NCBI RefSeq assembly: GCF_012911975.1
Contig: NZ_SMDQ01000001.1
Coordinates: forward strand, 1 to 64,000
Source of the DNA: Nodosilinea sp. P-1105
GTDB lineage: Bacteria; Cyanobacteriota; Cyanobacteriia; Phormidesmidales; Phormidesmidaceae
Length of the DNA stretch: 64,000 nucleotides
Direction of reading: 5' to 3'
The notes under the pieces are model-generated. The model was not told the DNA's origin. It searched no databases and saw only the letters and a list, made by a program, of their open reading frames with translations. Both the position numbers and the translations under genes were made by a program. This document shows, in pieces, positions 1 through 8,373 of the stretch. The first letter of the stretch is position 1. Every line of letters begins with the position of its first letter.

Positions 1-79
1 CCGCAGAGCTTTTCTTTACAAGTATCTATTGATACACGACAATTAACCCCTTAACGTCCCGCCTTGTGGAGTGCTCCCT

Positions 80-202
80 ATGCTCAAGTTAGATCCGGGT
101 AACCCACGACTCACCCTCAGCGGATTATCCCCAACGCAATCCCCCCAGTTGGCAAGTACAAGGCTAACTCGCTATGCTGCCTGGGAACGTGAGGACAGGT
201 AA
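80..202 (+). CDS. possible 40-residue small ORF
   Basis: This short open frame (ATG at 80, TAA at 200-202) ends five bases before the start of the next gene, which is the spacing expected of a leader or upstream cistron. The product is Arg/Pro/Leu rich with no hydrophobic segment and no motif I recognise. An in-frame stop lies upstream, so it is not the tail of a gene entering the window in this frame. It may be chance; only its position just ahead of the 503-residue gene argues for it. Confidence 0.2.
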   Translation: MLKLDPGNPRLTLSGLSPTQSPQLASTRLTRYAAWEREDR

Positions 203-207
203 CGGCT

Positions 208-1719
208 ATGGCACAGTCTCAGTTAGACCAGTGGCAGGGGGAAGATGATGCCCTGAATCAGCCTCCAGAAGGCCCGGCCACCGCAGCAGCCATCGTCTTG
301 TCGCCCCAACCCGATTTAGAGCCCGAGCGACCTCGATGGCAACGGCGAGGTGCGATCGCGGCGGCTGTTATCGCCCTAGGTGGTCTAGGGGGCTTGGTCT
401 GGTGGTTTTTCCTGCGCACTCCGCCCCGTCCCTACGTGATTGACTTTTCCCCCAGCCAGAGTCAGTATTCCGTGGACAGCCAGGGCAGTCCCTCCCTAAA
501 CTGGCACATTAGCAACCCTCGTCAAATCGATGCCCTGATTGTGCGGGGCTACGCCCCCGATGGCACCCTGCTCAGCGGCCCCGAGGAATATGACCTGTCC
601 GGGTCTTTGCCGGTCAGCTTGCTACCCTACTGCCGCGAAACCCGCCAGGCCCTTACCTGTCAAGAGGTGCCTACCCAGGTGCAAGAGCCCGGTCAGTATC
701 GCTTCGAGCTCACCCTGCTGCCCCGGGCTGGCTTAAATCTACCGCCGGAGCAGGCCAGTAGCAGTCTGGTCACCATTGCTGACCTGCCGCTACCCTCGGT
801 GGTCGAACTGTTTCCCCAACAGGTGATTTATTCTGAACTGGGGACCCCCGTATCGGCCAACAACCCTACCTTGGCTCCGCCGGTAAACGAAGCCGGGATT
901 TTAGTTAACTGGGTAGTGAACAATCCCCAAACCTTACAGGGCTTACGCTTGGCGGTGAAACAGCCGGGGGGTGGTGCCCTGGGGGCGCGACAGTTTTTGC
1001 TGCGAGATAGTGAGTCCCCCAACCAGGTCACCCTGCCCGAGGAATTGCAGCCGTTTTGCCAGTTGGGGGAAGATTTGGTCTGCCAAGGGGTACCCACGGG
1101 CATGGGGGAAGTGGGTAAATATCAGTTTGAGTTGACCCCAATCCCGATTGGGGTAGGCCCAGAGTCGGAGGACTTCCCTGAAGCCAAAATGAGTGAAGTG
1201 GTGGAAGTGCAGCCCCGGCCAGTGCGAATTGCCGCCTTTAACGTCAACGGACAGCCGGCCCAGCCCAATTACATGATTCCGGTGCCGCCGGGGCAGGGGC
1301 TCCCAGAATTTCGGCTGGACTGGCAGGTGGAGGCAGGCTCGACGGCCAGGGTAGAGATCTTACCCAGCCCTGGCAGCGTTGGCCCCCAAGGAACGTTGCC
1401 CGTGCGCTTGTCCCCCTCAGGCAGTACCACCATCACCCTAAGGGTCACCGATGGGCAAAATCCGCCGCTGATTCGAGCAATCACCTTTGAGACCTTTAAC
1501 CCCAATCCCAATCCTCCGATCGTGCTGCAACATGGGGAACCCGGCCAGGCCCCTGTTGCCCCAGGTACCGCTCCGGCAGAACCGTCTAATCAGCCCCAAC
1601 AGCGACTGGATCCATTGGGGGACAGTATGCGGGATGCCCAAAATCAACGGGAACCAGGGCTAGTGCGGCCTGAAGATCTGCGCGATCGCAACCCTGAAGA
1701 CCTGAATTTGGGGTTTTAG
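208..1719 (+). CDS. membrane-anchored protein with duplicated Ig-like units
   Basis: A 503-residue protein of unknown function. It has a cytoplasmic N-terminus of about 47 residues, one transmembrane helix at about 48-69 preceded by Arg-rich sequence, and a long extracytoplasmic region. That region holds two related beta-rich units, about 75-190 and 200-330. Each has a run of the form LP..L.P(Y/F)C followed by L.CQ.VPT and (Y/F)xFELT, so each carries a cysteine pair that could form a disulfide. A third beta-sandwich-like unit (about 335-430) lacks the cysteines. The tail is Pro/Asn/Gln rich and probably disordered. The architecture suggests an envelope protein that binds another envelope component. 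The ATG at 208 is chosen because it directly precedes the basic/TM region. No enzyme motif is visible. Confidence 0.8.
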   Translation: MAQSQLDQWQGEDDALNQPPEGPATAAAIVLSPQPDLEPERPRWQRRGAIAAAVIALGGLGGLVWWFFLRTPPRPYVIDFSPSQSQYSVDSQGSPSLNWHISNPRQIDALIVRGYAPDGTLLSGPEEYDLSGSLPVSLLPYCRETRQALTCQEVPTQVQEPGQYRFELTLLPRAGLNLPPEQASSSLVTIADLPLPSVVELFPQQVIYSELGTPVSANNPTLAPPVNEAGILVNWVVNNPQTLQGLRLAVKQPGGGALGARQFLLRDSESPNQVTLPEELQPFCQLGEDLVCQGVPTGMGEVGKYQFELTPIPIGVGPESEDFPEAKMSEVVEVQPRPVRIAAFNVNGQPAQPNYMIPVPPGQGLPEFRLDWQVEAGSTARVEILPSPGSVGPQGTLPVRLSPSGSTTITLRVTDGQNPPLIRAITFETFNPNPNPPIVLQHGEPGQAPVAPGTAPAEPSNQPQQRLDPLGDSMRDAQNQREPGLVRPEDLRDRNPEDLNLGF

Positions 1720-1839
1720 GGGTTTTCTGGACCTGCCTGAGAAACGCTAAATATTAGGATTGATAGATGTAGAAGTTTGAGTCCAAAATCCCCTCGTGGG
1801 AGCGGTAAGGGTGGGTTAAGGTAGAATCGTAAACTTGGG

Positions 1840-1906
1840 TGAAACGCAGGGTCACCCAACAGCAGTCAGCCTTGTTGGGTTCTGCTGGCGCGCCACCCAA
1901 CCTACA
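1840..1906. repeat. CACCCAACA/CACCCAACCTAC intergenic element with hairpin
   Basis: This lies between two convergent genes. It contains an 8-bp inverted repeat, ACCCAACA (1854-1861) and TGTTGGGT (1873-1880), and ends in CACCCAACCTAC. The wording matches the GTAGGTTGGGT-type intergenic repeat I remember as common in cyanobacterial genomes. As RNA it could act as a terminator-like stem for either flanking gene, but there is no clear T tract. Only one copy is seen here, so the repeat status rests on memory rather than on this sequence. Confidence 0.4.
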
Positions 1907-1926
1907 AATTTAGAGTTGACAGACCA

Positions 1927-3483
1927 TTAGCTAAAGCGAGTAAGTAGCGTTAGCAATGACTTTGTGCGCGGGGTCAACAGGGTACGGCGGTAGGCGTCAG
2001 CGGCCTTTTTGATCGCTTCTGCCTGGGTGGGGTAAGGGTGAATTACCCCGCTAATGGCGCTCAGCCCCTGCCCGGTGACCATGGCCAGGGTAATTTCGCT
2101 AATCATTTCCCCGGCATGGCGGGCGACGATGGTGGCCCCCAGGATTTTGTCGGAGCCTTTTTTGTGGAGAATTTTCAAAAACCCGTCGCTCTCCCCATCC
2201 GCCAGGGCCCGATCCACCGATGAAAAGGGAATTTGGATAGTATCTGTTTCGATACCCTGCTGCTTGGCCTCGTGGGCATACAGCCCCACATGGGCAATTT
2301 CAGGGTCGGTGTAGGTCACCCAGGGCATCACCAGATTACTGAGTTTGCTTCGTCCCAGACCAAAGGGGGAAAACAGAGCATTTTTAATCACAATGCGAGC
2401 TGCGGCATCGGCAGCATGGGTAAACTTCCAGTTCATGCAAATGTCGCCAGCGGCAAAGATGTGGGGATTGGTGGTTTGTAGATGGTCGTTGACCACTACC
2501 CCTCGGCGGCGATCGTACTCGACCCCGACGGCTTCTAGGTTTAAACCATCGACATTTGGTACCCGACCAGCCCCGACCAAGATCTCATCGACCTCGACAG
2601 TTTGGGGGGCTGACGAGCCGGTTTGGCTGTAGTGCAGCAGCTTGCCTGTAGTCGTCGTTTCGACCCGCTCTAGGGTCCCATCCAACACCAGGTTGAGCTG
2701 CTCTTTGAGCAACTGCTGCTGCACGATGTCAGCTGCATCAGTGTCTTCGCGGTCCAGCAGGTGGCCATGGCGATGCAACAGCGTTACCTCGCTACCCAGG
2801 CGGTGAAAGGCCTGGGCCAACTCGCAACCGATGGGGCCGCCGCCAATCACCGCTAGGCGGCGAGGTCGCTCGGTGAGGGAAAACACGGTTTCGTTGGTCA
2901 GAAATCCAGCCTCGGCCAGCCCTGGTACCGAGGGGCGATGGGCACGGGCGCCGGTAGCAATCACGGCTTTTTTGAAGGGCAGGCGGTGTTCACCCACCTG
3001 CACCGTTTTGCCATCGACAAAGTGGGCCTGGCCCAAAAACACATCAATGCCCAGGTTGCTAAAGCGCTCTACGGAATCATGGTGGCTGATGTTGGCCCGA
3101 ATCTGGCGCATCCGATCCATCACAGCCGCGAAGTCTACCTCGATGGACGGCGGCGGCTGAATGCCGAAAGGGGAGGCCTGGCGCATGTCGGCAACCACCC
3201 GCGAGGAGCGAATTACACACTTAGAGGGCACACAGCCTACATTCAGACAGTCGCCCCCCATTAGACTTTTTTCCACCAGGGCCACCTTCAGCCCCAGGTC
3301 CAGGCCCGCTGCCCCTGCCGCCACGACCAGGCCAGCAGTACCGGCCCCAATCACCACCAGATCATAGCGGTGGGCTGGGGTAGGATTCGCCCAGTTAGGC
3401 GGCTGAACGTAGGCCTGTAAGGTGCGGTTGTAGTGGTTGAGCGGGCGTAGGGCCGGTTCAAGGTTGAGGGGATGGGAGGTCAT
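1927..3483 (-). CDS. class I pyridine nucleotide-disulfide oxidoreductase (mercuric reductase/dihydrolipoyl dehydrogenase-like)
   Basis: A 518-residue FAD- and NAD(P)H-dependent disulfide oxidoreductase. The FAD-binding GxGxxG (VIGAGTAG) is near residue 45. The redox-active disulfide sits in GGDCLNVGCVPSK (about 77-89), and the NAD(P)-binding motif VIGGGPIGCELA is near 213. The second FAD contact (HIFAAGDI) and the C-terminal dimerisation domain, with the HPYPTQAE segment that supplies the catalytic His, are present. There is no N-terminal heavy-metal HMA domain, no C-terminal vicinal Cys pair and no merR/merT neighbour, so mercury reduction is unlikely despite the resemblance to MerA. An N-terminal extension of about 40 residues precedes the FAD domain. 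It stands alone, convergent with the upstream gene. The substrate cannot be told from sequence. Confidence 0.9.
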   Translation of the reverse strand: MTSHPLNLEPALRPLNHYNRTLQAYVQPPNWANPTPAHRYDLVVIGAGTAGLVVAAGAAGLDLGLKVALVEKSLMGGDCLNVGCVPSKCVIRSSRVVADMRQASPFGIQPPPSIEVDFAAVMDRMRQIRANISHHDSVERFSNLGIDVFLGQAHFVDGKTVQVGEHRLPFKKAVIATGARAHRPSVPGLAEAGFLTNETVFSLTERPRRLAVIGGGPIGCELAQAFHRLGSEVTLLHRHGHLLDREDTDAADIVQQQLLKEQLNLVLDGTLERVETTTTGKLLHYSQTGSSAPQTVEVDEILVGAGRVPNVDGLNLEAVGVEYDRRRGVVVNDHLQTTNPHIFAAGDICMNWKFTHAADAAARIVIKNALFSPFGLGRSKLSNLVMPWVTYTDPEIAHVGLYAHEAKQQGIETDTIQIPFSSVDRALADGESDGFLKILHKKGSDKILGATIVARHAGEMISEITLAMVTGQGLSAISGVIHPYPTQAEAIKKAADAYRRTLLTPRTKSLLTLLTRFS

Positions 3484-3846
3484 GGTTTATGAGGTCTAAG
3501 GTCGGGAGTTTTAAGGCACAGTTTACTGCTGCTACAACCCTAAAACTCTCGCCTGAGAATATCCTGAGCGTTTGCGAAGTATTTGCGGTTGGAGGTACTA
3601 AACCAAATCCAAGTCCAGACCTGGAGTTCTGTCTGTGGGACAACTCCAGATCCCGAGTTGAACTTGGTACTCAACAAAGTCACCACCCCTCCTGCTTCCC
3701 AGCGGGATTCAACCTTAACTAGGCTACGGTTACCTTTAATCATCTGTTAGCAGAGGGTTAAGGTGCCTGTGGAATGGTATGTACGGCAGCGATCGCCCTA
3801 GAGCGCTTCTAACTTTTGCCCTATATCCATTCCCCGCCCTAAATCC
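3484..3846. other. gene-free stretch between divergent genes
   Basis: 363 bases between the divergently transcribed disulfide reductase and 5'-nucleotidase genes. It holds a palindromic dispersed repeat (3601-3675) and a HIP1-like site near 3790. Short open frames here are interrupted or have no recognisable product. It must hold the promoters of both genes, but no -10/-35 pair stands out. Confidence 0.6.
3601..3675. repeat. palindromic dispersed repeat, copy 1 (inverted orientation)
   Basis: An imperfect inverted repeat: the AAGTCCAGACCTGGAGTT side is followed by a short centre and then AACTCCAGATCCCGAGTT. Its reverse complement aligns along its length with the copy at 50287-50350 (shared blocks CCACAG.CAGAA.TCCAGG and TCTGGACTTGGATTT). 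A third copy is at 49811-49885. Three copies in one window, all intergenic, indicate a small non-coding mobile or REP-like element. Confidence 0.75.
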
Positions 3847-6159
3847 ATGGAAGAAACCTTTGTCCTGCAAGTGCTCCACGCGGCAGACCAGGAAGCTGGT
3901 TTAGCTGATGTTGACGACATTATCAACTTCTCGGCGATCATTGACGGCCTTGATCAACAATTTGCTAATACCCTGCGATTGTCCTCCGGCGATATCTACA
4001 TTCCGGGTCCATTTTTTGCGGCCAGTCAAGATATCTACGGCCAGCCTGGAGTCGCCGATATTTTAATCAATAATGCCCTGGGGTTTCAGGCCGTGGCCCT
4101 GGGCAACCATGAATTTGACTTTGGCCCCCAAACCCTGGCCAACCTGATTAAGCCTAACCCAGACATCACTGGCCCTGGCATTGGGGCAGAGGGCTATCTC
4201 GGTACAGCCTTTCCCTTCTTAGCCGCTAACCTCGACTTCAGCGAGGTGCCCGTCTTCGATGATATTGTGGTGGCCGATGGCCAAGCCCCCCTAGCCAATA
4301 CCATCGCCAGAAGCGTCGTCATCGATGTCAATGGGGAGCCCATCGGTATCGTGGGGGCTGTTACCCCAACCCTCCCAACTATTTCCAGCGTGGGGGATGT
4401 GCGAGTAAGACCAGCAGACAGCACCGATATTGACGCCCTAGCTGCTGAAACTCAACCGGCTATTGACGAACTCAAGGCCCAGGGTATCAACAAGATTATC
4501 TTCATGGGGCACATGCAGCAGCTACAGGTGGAAGAGCAGCTAGCTGAACGCCTGCGGGGTGTGGACATTATTATCGCTGGTGGCTCTGATAGTATTTTGG
4601 CCAATCCTGACGATCCTCTGCGGGATGGGGATGTACCGGTGGGTCCCTATCCCCTGGTACGCACCTCGCCTACCGGTGACCCAGTCTACATTTTGAATAC
4701 CGACGCTAACTATAAATACGTCGGACAGTTGGTGGCTGAGTTTGACGCCAATGGCGTGATTACTGCAATTTTGGCTGAAAGCGGTGCCTATGCCACTGAC
4801 TTGGCCGGGGTAGCCCGGGTCTATGGGTTAGAAGATCAGGGGTTTGATCCCAGGGATTTTGCCGACCCAGCCATTATTGAAATTACCCAGGCCATTGTTG
4901 ACGAAACCTTTGCCAAGGAAGCCAACGTCTTTGGGTTAACCAATGTTTTTCTGAACGGGGCGCGGATTAGTGTCCGCTCTGAGGAAACGAACCTGGGGAA
5001 CTTGACCGCTGATGCAAACCTGGCGATCGCCCAGACCTACGATCCCACCGTTGCTGTGTCGATCAAAAATAGTGGCGGCATCCGTGACAGCATTGGTGTT
5101 GCCTTTATCCCAGCGGGTGGGCTAGACGACGAGTTAGTGCAACTGCCTCCCCAAGCTATTCCGGGAGTCAAAGCTGAGGGCCAAATTTCCCAACTCGACA
5201 TTGAAAATGCCCTACGGTTTAACAACGGCTTGGCCCTGTTAACGGTCACGGCCACCGAGCTACGCCAAATTCTAGAACATGGAGTGGCCGGGGTCGCCCC
5301 AGGGGCCACACCGGGGTCTTTTCCCCAAGTCAGTGGCTTAATCTTTTCCTTTGATCCAGACCAAACCGCCATTCAGTTTAGCCGCGATGATAATCAGCGG
5401 GCCACTGGTGTAATGGTTGACGGTGAGCGGGTGCGCAGTTTGGCCCTAGTAGACGAGGCGGGAGAAATAACTGACCTGCTGGTCCAAGATGGGGAAATTG
5501 TCGGCGACCCCAACCGGGAGATTCGCCTGGTCACCCTGGACTTTTTAGCCAGCGGCGGTGATGCCTACCCCTTTGCCCTATTTGGCCAGGATCGGTTGGA
5601 CCTGCTGGATGTGGTGCCCCCGTCGGGTAACCTGGCCACCTTTGCCCCAGATGGCTCAGAACAAGATGCCCTAGCCGAATACCTGTTTAACAACTTTCCA
5701 GCCGATGGTGATGTCAGTACCGCCTTCAACCAGGCCGATACCCCAATCACCGAAGATACCCGCATCCAAAACCTGAGCTTCCGCGAAGACTCGGTGATTC
5801 CTGATAGCTTGTTACCGCCTATGGATGGTGAGTTACCAGGGATTGGTGACCGACCGTTACTGGATCTGCGCTCTATTCAAGGGCAAATCACCCTCGACTT
5901 TGCCCTTAATCCAGACATCGCTCTTGATCGCTTTGAGGATATCTATGCCGCCCTCGATAACTCTAGGGTCTTTGCTGACTCCCTGGCTGAACGCCTGCGG
6001 CAGGTGGCCCTACCCCTGCTGGAAGCTAGTCTGGGTCAGCGGGATCAGCCCATGCTCACTGGAGACACCCCATTCGCTGTTGGTGACTTTACCTTCGGGG
6101 TGACGCTAGATACGACCCGTCAATCTGTCACCGTTCAGGTGGAGGCGGCTTTACGCTAA
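3847..6159 (+). CDS. 5'-nucleotidase/UDP-sugar hydrolase-like metallophosphoesterase
   Basis: A 770-residue two-domain phosphohydrolase. The N-terminal calcineurin-like metallophosphoesterase domain (about 5-330) shows LHAAD (residues 10-14), SSGD (46-49), GNHE (86-89) and a GH pair near 222. The C-terminal 5'-nucleotidase domain (about 360-590) shows NLTADANLAIA and IKNSGGIRD. A further 150-residue tail has no recognised motif. Family members release phosphate from nucleotides or related esters, usually outside the cytoplasm. Two oddities: the late metal-binding HxH of the classical family is replaced by SDS in AGGSDSIL (about 246-253), and no signal peptide is visible, as the protein starts directly on the first beta strand. 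If exported it would need a type I or other leaderless route. The ATG at 3847 is the only sensible start. Confidence 0.85.
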   Translation: MEETFVLQVLHAADQEAGLADVDDIINFSAIIDGLDQQFANTLRLSSGDIYIPGPFFAASQDIYGQPGVADILINNALGFQAVALGNHEFDFGPQTLANLIKPNPDITGPGIGAEGYLGTAFPFLAANLDFSEVPVFDDIVVADGQAPLANTIARSVVIDVNGEPIGIVGAVTPTLPTISSVGDVRVRPADSTDIDALAAETQPAIDELKAQGINKIIFMGHMQQLQVEEQLAERLRGVDIIIAGGSDSILANPDDPLRDGDVPVGPYPLVRTSPTGDPVYILNTDANYKYVGQLVAEFDANGVITAILAESGAYATDLAGVARVYGLEDQGFDPRDFADPAIIEITQAIVDETFAKEANVFGLTNVFLNGARISVRSEETNLGNLTADANLAIAQTYDPTVAVSIKNSGGIRDSIGVAFIPAGGLDDELVQLPPQAIPGVKAEGQISQLDIENALRFNNGLALLTVTATELRQILEHGVAGVAPGATPGSFPQVSGLIFSFDPDQTAIQFSRDDNQRATGVMVDGERVRSLALVDEAGEITDLLVQDGEIVGDPNREIRLVTLDFLASGGDAYPFALFGQDRLDLLDVVPPSGNLATFAPDGSEQDALAEYLFNNFPADGDVSTAFNQADTPITEDTRIQNLSFREDSVIPDSLLPPMDGELPGIGDRPLLDLRSIQGQITLDFALNPDIALDRFEDIYAALDNSRVFADSLAERLRQVALPLLEASLGQRDQPMLTGDTPFAVGDFTFGVTLDTTRQSVTVQVEAALR

Positions 6160-6315
6160 GGACACAAGGGGCACTCCTGGGTCCTGTATTTACAGGAAGT
6201 CTGCTAGACAGCGATCGATCATTACCCAGAATGATGGCGCATCTGTGAGTAACGGCAGTCACAGGAGGCTATTTGACTGTCAAAAGCTATGGCCCTCCTT
6301 GCCTCCCGATACCGG

Positions 6316-6341
6316 GGGGAACTGGACTTCAAAGTCCCCCA
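6316..6341. terminator. hairpin between convergent genes (weak terminator candidate)
   Basis: A perfect 6-bp stem, GGACTT (6324-6329) and AAGTCC (6332-6337), is extended imperfectly by flanking G and C runs. It lies between the convergent ends of the nucleotidase gene and the Crp/Fnr-type regulator gene. There is no T tract, so its terminator role is only plausible. A second small inverted repeat, CCTGTA/TACAGG, lies at about 6182-6195. Confidence 0.35.
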
Positions 6342-6377
6342 GAATTACGACCGCAGAAGGGCACTTGAGCCCAGCCC

Positions 6378-7070
6378 TTATCCCTTCATCTCCCTCAACC
6401 CCTGCCAATCCGTCACCGTGATCTTGCCACCCCGCCGATAACTTACCCCAGGCTGGAGCTGCTTGAACAGCCGCACACACTCTTCGTAAGTGATGCCAAT
6501 GGTGCGAGCTATCTGGTAGTAGGTGAGCTTTGCCTTGAGTTCCTCCCCTCCGGCTACTGTCACAGTGCCCTGCTCAGCGGCGACATGCTCCAGGTAGTGC
6601 ACCAGGCGCACGATCGCCCGCTCCGACACGAGCCCATGAACCCGGCTGTGCAGCTCTTGCAGTCGCTGGTTAAACACCACCAGTAAATGCACGGCTAATT
6701 CTGGCGTCTGGGCAAACCCCTGAAGCAGGGCTTGTCGTTCCAGGGTCAGCACTGTAGCGGCGGTAGCGGCCACCACGGTGGCTGGAGATTGGCCGTTGCC
6801 GAAGAGAGCTGGGGCGGCAAACACCTCCCCGGGGGGTAACAGGCGCAGAATGGTTTCCTTGCCCGACGCCGCCAGTTTGACGACCCGCAGTTGTCCTGTG
6901 ACGACCACGTGCAGACAGGGGGGTAACGGGTCTCCTTCTTGAAACACCACAGCATCGACCTCGTAGTCGGTCAGGCGACTGGCGGTGGCCAACTGCTTCA
7001 GCAGATCAGGGGTCAGGTCTGCAAATAGCTCAAGGCTCTGCAGGACAGAAATTTCTACAGGGCGCGACAT
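6378..7070 (-). CDS. Crp/Fnr-family transcriptional regulator
   Basis: A 230-residue regulator with an N-terminal cyclic-nucleotide-binding-type beta-roll (about 10-125), a long dimerisation helix (about 128-160) and a C-terminal winged helix-turn-helix. The HTH reads YQIARTIGITYEECVRLF (about 187-205) and keeps the Glu and Arg used by Crp/Fnr proteins for base contacts. It lacks the N-terminal Cys cluster of Fnr, so it does not carry an Fnr-type iron-sulfur cluster. The cAMP phosphate-binding signature is also not evident. Its position, divergent from the methyltransferase-cupin-YwiC-norB genes, suggests an NO- or redox-responsive regulator of the DNR/NnrR kind (inference). A palindrome 27 bp ahead of its ATG (7097-7114) is the likely operator and may also serve autoregulation. 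Confidence 0.88.
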   Translation of the reverse strand: MSRPVEISVLQSLELFADLTPDLLKQLATASRLTDYEVDAVVFQEGDPLPPCLHVVVTGQLRVVKLAASGKETILRLLPPGEVFAAPALFGNGQSPATVVAATAATVLTLERQALLQGFAQTPELAVHLLVVFNQRLQELHSRVHGLVSERAIVRLVHYLEHVAAEQGTVTVAGGEELKAKLTYYQIARTIGITYEECVRLFKQLQPGVSYRRGGKITVTDWQGLREMKG

Positions 7071-7096
7071 CGGTAAAGCCTAAATTTAATTCGTCA

Positions 7097-7114
7097 CTAT
7101 GAGCTATCTCATAG
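7097..7114. promoter_or_regulatory. Fnr-geometry palindrome, probable operator
   Basis: A perfect 7-bp inverted repeat, CTATGAG-CTAT-CTCATAG, lies in the divergent intergenic region between the Crp/Fnr-type regulator and the methyltransferase gene. Aligned to the Fnr consensus TTGAT-N4-ATCAA it has the same N4 centre and keeps the TGA/TCA core, which is how Crp/Fnr-family sites are built. The location in the shared promoter and the match of geometry to the adjacent regulator support a binding site. The actual ligand and regulon are unknown. Confidence 0.6.
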
Positions 7115-7166
7115 AGCTAATTGAGAATCTTTGTCAAACTTGAGTCATTGCACTCAGGGCAAGACT

Positions 7167-7949
7167 ATGGTTCAAACCGCCATTAACCTCAAGACCGCCC
7201 CTGGCCACCAGGTCCTAGCCGCCGCTGGTAAACAAACCCTACGTCCCGGTGGCTATGGGGCCACCGAGCAACTGCTAAATTGGGCCAATCTGCAACCGGG
7301 CGAAACCGTGTTGGAACTGGCCGCCAGCTTTGGCTACAGCGCCATTGCCCTGGCCCAACGCTATGGCGTGCGGGTTATCGGCATTGAGAAAAACCCAGAT
7401 AGCGTGGCCCAAGCCCAAACCAATGTGGAAAAAGCTGGCCTCACCGACCAGGTCACCATCTGCGAAGGCGATATTTTTCATCTGGATCAGGTCAATGAAA
7501 GCTTCGACTGCGTTTTAGCTGAGGCGATTTTGACCATGCAGTCGGCCCCTGGCAAGGCCAAAGTGCTGGCAGGGATCTGCGATCGCCTCAAGCCCGGTGG
7601 CCGCTTCCTCAGCCACGAACTCCTGGCCGATGGCCCCGACGCCGAGACCATTCGACAGGATCTAACCACCGCGATTCGGGTCAATGCCCAACCCCTCTCC
7701 AGCGACGACTGGATCACCGCCTGCCAACAGGCGGGCCTCACCGTTACTCAACAGGCCACTGGCCCCATGGCCCTGCTCAACCCCCAACGTATCGCCCAGG
7801 AGGAAGGCTTACCCACCCTGCTCACCATCGGTTGGAATGTGCTAACCCGCCCAGTCATGCGCGATCGCATCCTCACCATGCGCCAGGTCTTCCAGCGCCA
7901 TGCCGACCACCTGGGGTATATCGTGCTCTGTGCCCAAAAGCCGGAGTAA
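7167..7949 (+). CDS. class I SAM-dependent methyltransferase
   Basis: A protein of 260 residues with a Rossmann-type methyltransferase fold. Motif I is VLELAASFGYSA (about residue 46), an atypical form of the usual glycine-rich loop. The acidic residue binding the ribose is in VIGIEKN, followed by ICEGDIFHL and the motif IV region FDCVLAEAIL, then post-motif LKPGGRFL. The substrate is unknown. It is the first gene of a plus-strand series ending in norB (gaps 83, 11 and 68 bp), so it may belong to NO or redox metabolism. The ATG at 7167 is preferred over a TTG twelve codons upstream. Transcription probably starts just past the palindrome at 7097-7114. Confidence 0.85.
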   Translation: MVQTAINLKTAPGHQVLAAAGKQTLRPGGYGATEQLLNWANLQPGETVLELAASFGYSAIALAQRYGVRVIGIEKNPDSVAQAQTNVEKAGLTDQVTICEGDIFHLDQVNESFDCVLAEAILTMQSAPGKAKVLAGICDRLKPGGRFLSHELLADGPDAETIRQDLTTAIRVNAQPLSSDDWITACQQAGLTVTQQATGPMALLNPQRIAQEEGLPTLLTIGWNVLTRPVMRDRILTMRQVFQRHADHLGYIVLCAQKPE

Positions 7950-7986
7950 ACAACGAAAAACGTAGGGCGTAGCCCGTGCGCAGCAG

Positions 7987-8010
7987 AATCCAAAATCCAA
8001 AATCCAAAAT
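7987..8010. repeat. AATCCAA heptamer, three tandem copies
   Basis: Three perfect AATCCAA units at 7987-7993, 7994-8000 and 8001-8007, followed by a partial AAT, in the 83-base gap between the methyltransferase and cupin genes. Short tandem heptamers of this kind are a known feature of filamentous cyanobacterial genomes. No coding role is evident. Confidence 0.7.
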
Positions 8011-8032
8011 TCCCCCACCCCCCCTACCTCCC

Positions 8033-8362
8033 ATGCTCATCACCCCACCCACCACCACCATCCAACTCCACGATCAGCTTGAATTCCCCGAATCCGGTGT
8101 TCTGAATAAGGTCATTTGGAAGGACGCCACCTGTCAGTACAGCCTGTTCTGCCTGGCGGCGGGAACCGAAATCTCGGAGCACACCTCCACCCGCAACGCG
8201 ACAGTCCATGTGATTGCCGGCAGCGGCACCCTCACCCTGGAGGGCCAGCCTATCCCTCTGGAGCCTGGTGTATTTATTTTCATGGCGGCCAATGCCCCCC
8301 ATGGGCTGGAGGCAACAGCCAACCTCGCCTTTCTGCTCACCCTCTCATCGGCCAACCCTTAA
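8033..8362 (+). CDS. small cupin-domain protein
   Basis: A 109-residue single-domain cupin. The region around EHTSTRNATVHVIAGSG matches cupin motif 1, with a shortened metal-ligand pattern (Glu-His, then Glu replaced by Asn/Thr). FMAANAPHGLEA supplies the single His of motif 2, and LEPGVFIFM is the strand between. Whether a metal is bound is uncertain because not all usual ligands are present. Small cupins of this type sense or modify small molecules, but the ligand here is unknown. The ATG at 8033 removes an improbable Pro/Lys-rich extension that runs through the heptamer repeat. Only 11 bases separate it from the next gene, so the two are almost certainly cotranscribed. Confidence 0.82.
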   Translation: MLITPPTTTIQLHDQLEFPESGVLNKVIWKDATCQYSLFCLAAGTEISEHTSTRNATVHVIAGSGTLTLEGQPIPLEPGVFIFMAANAPHGLEATANLAFLLTLSSANP

Positions 8363-8373
8363 CCTCTCCACCC

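Noticed and set aside
1927-3483. naming the flavoprotein merA or lpd
   Set aside because: No HMA domain, no C-terminal Cys pair, no mer genes, and no 2-oxo acid dehydrogenase genes nearby.
7987-8010. CRISPR or other spacer array
   Set aside because: Units are 7 bp with no spacers. The overlapping HIP1 stretches elsewhere are also too short for repeats of an array.
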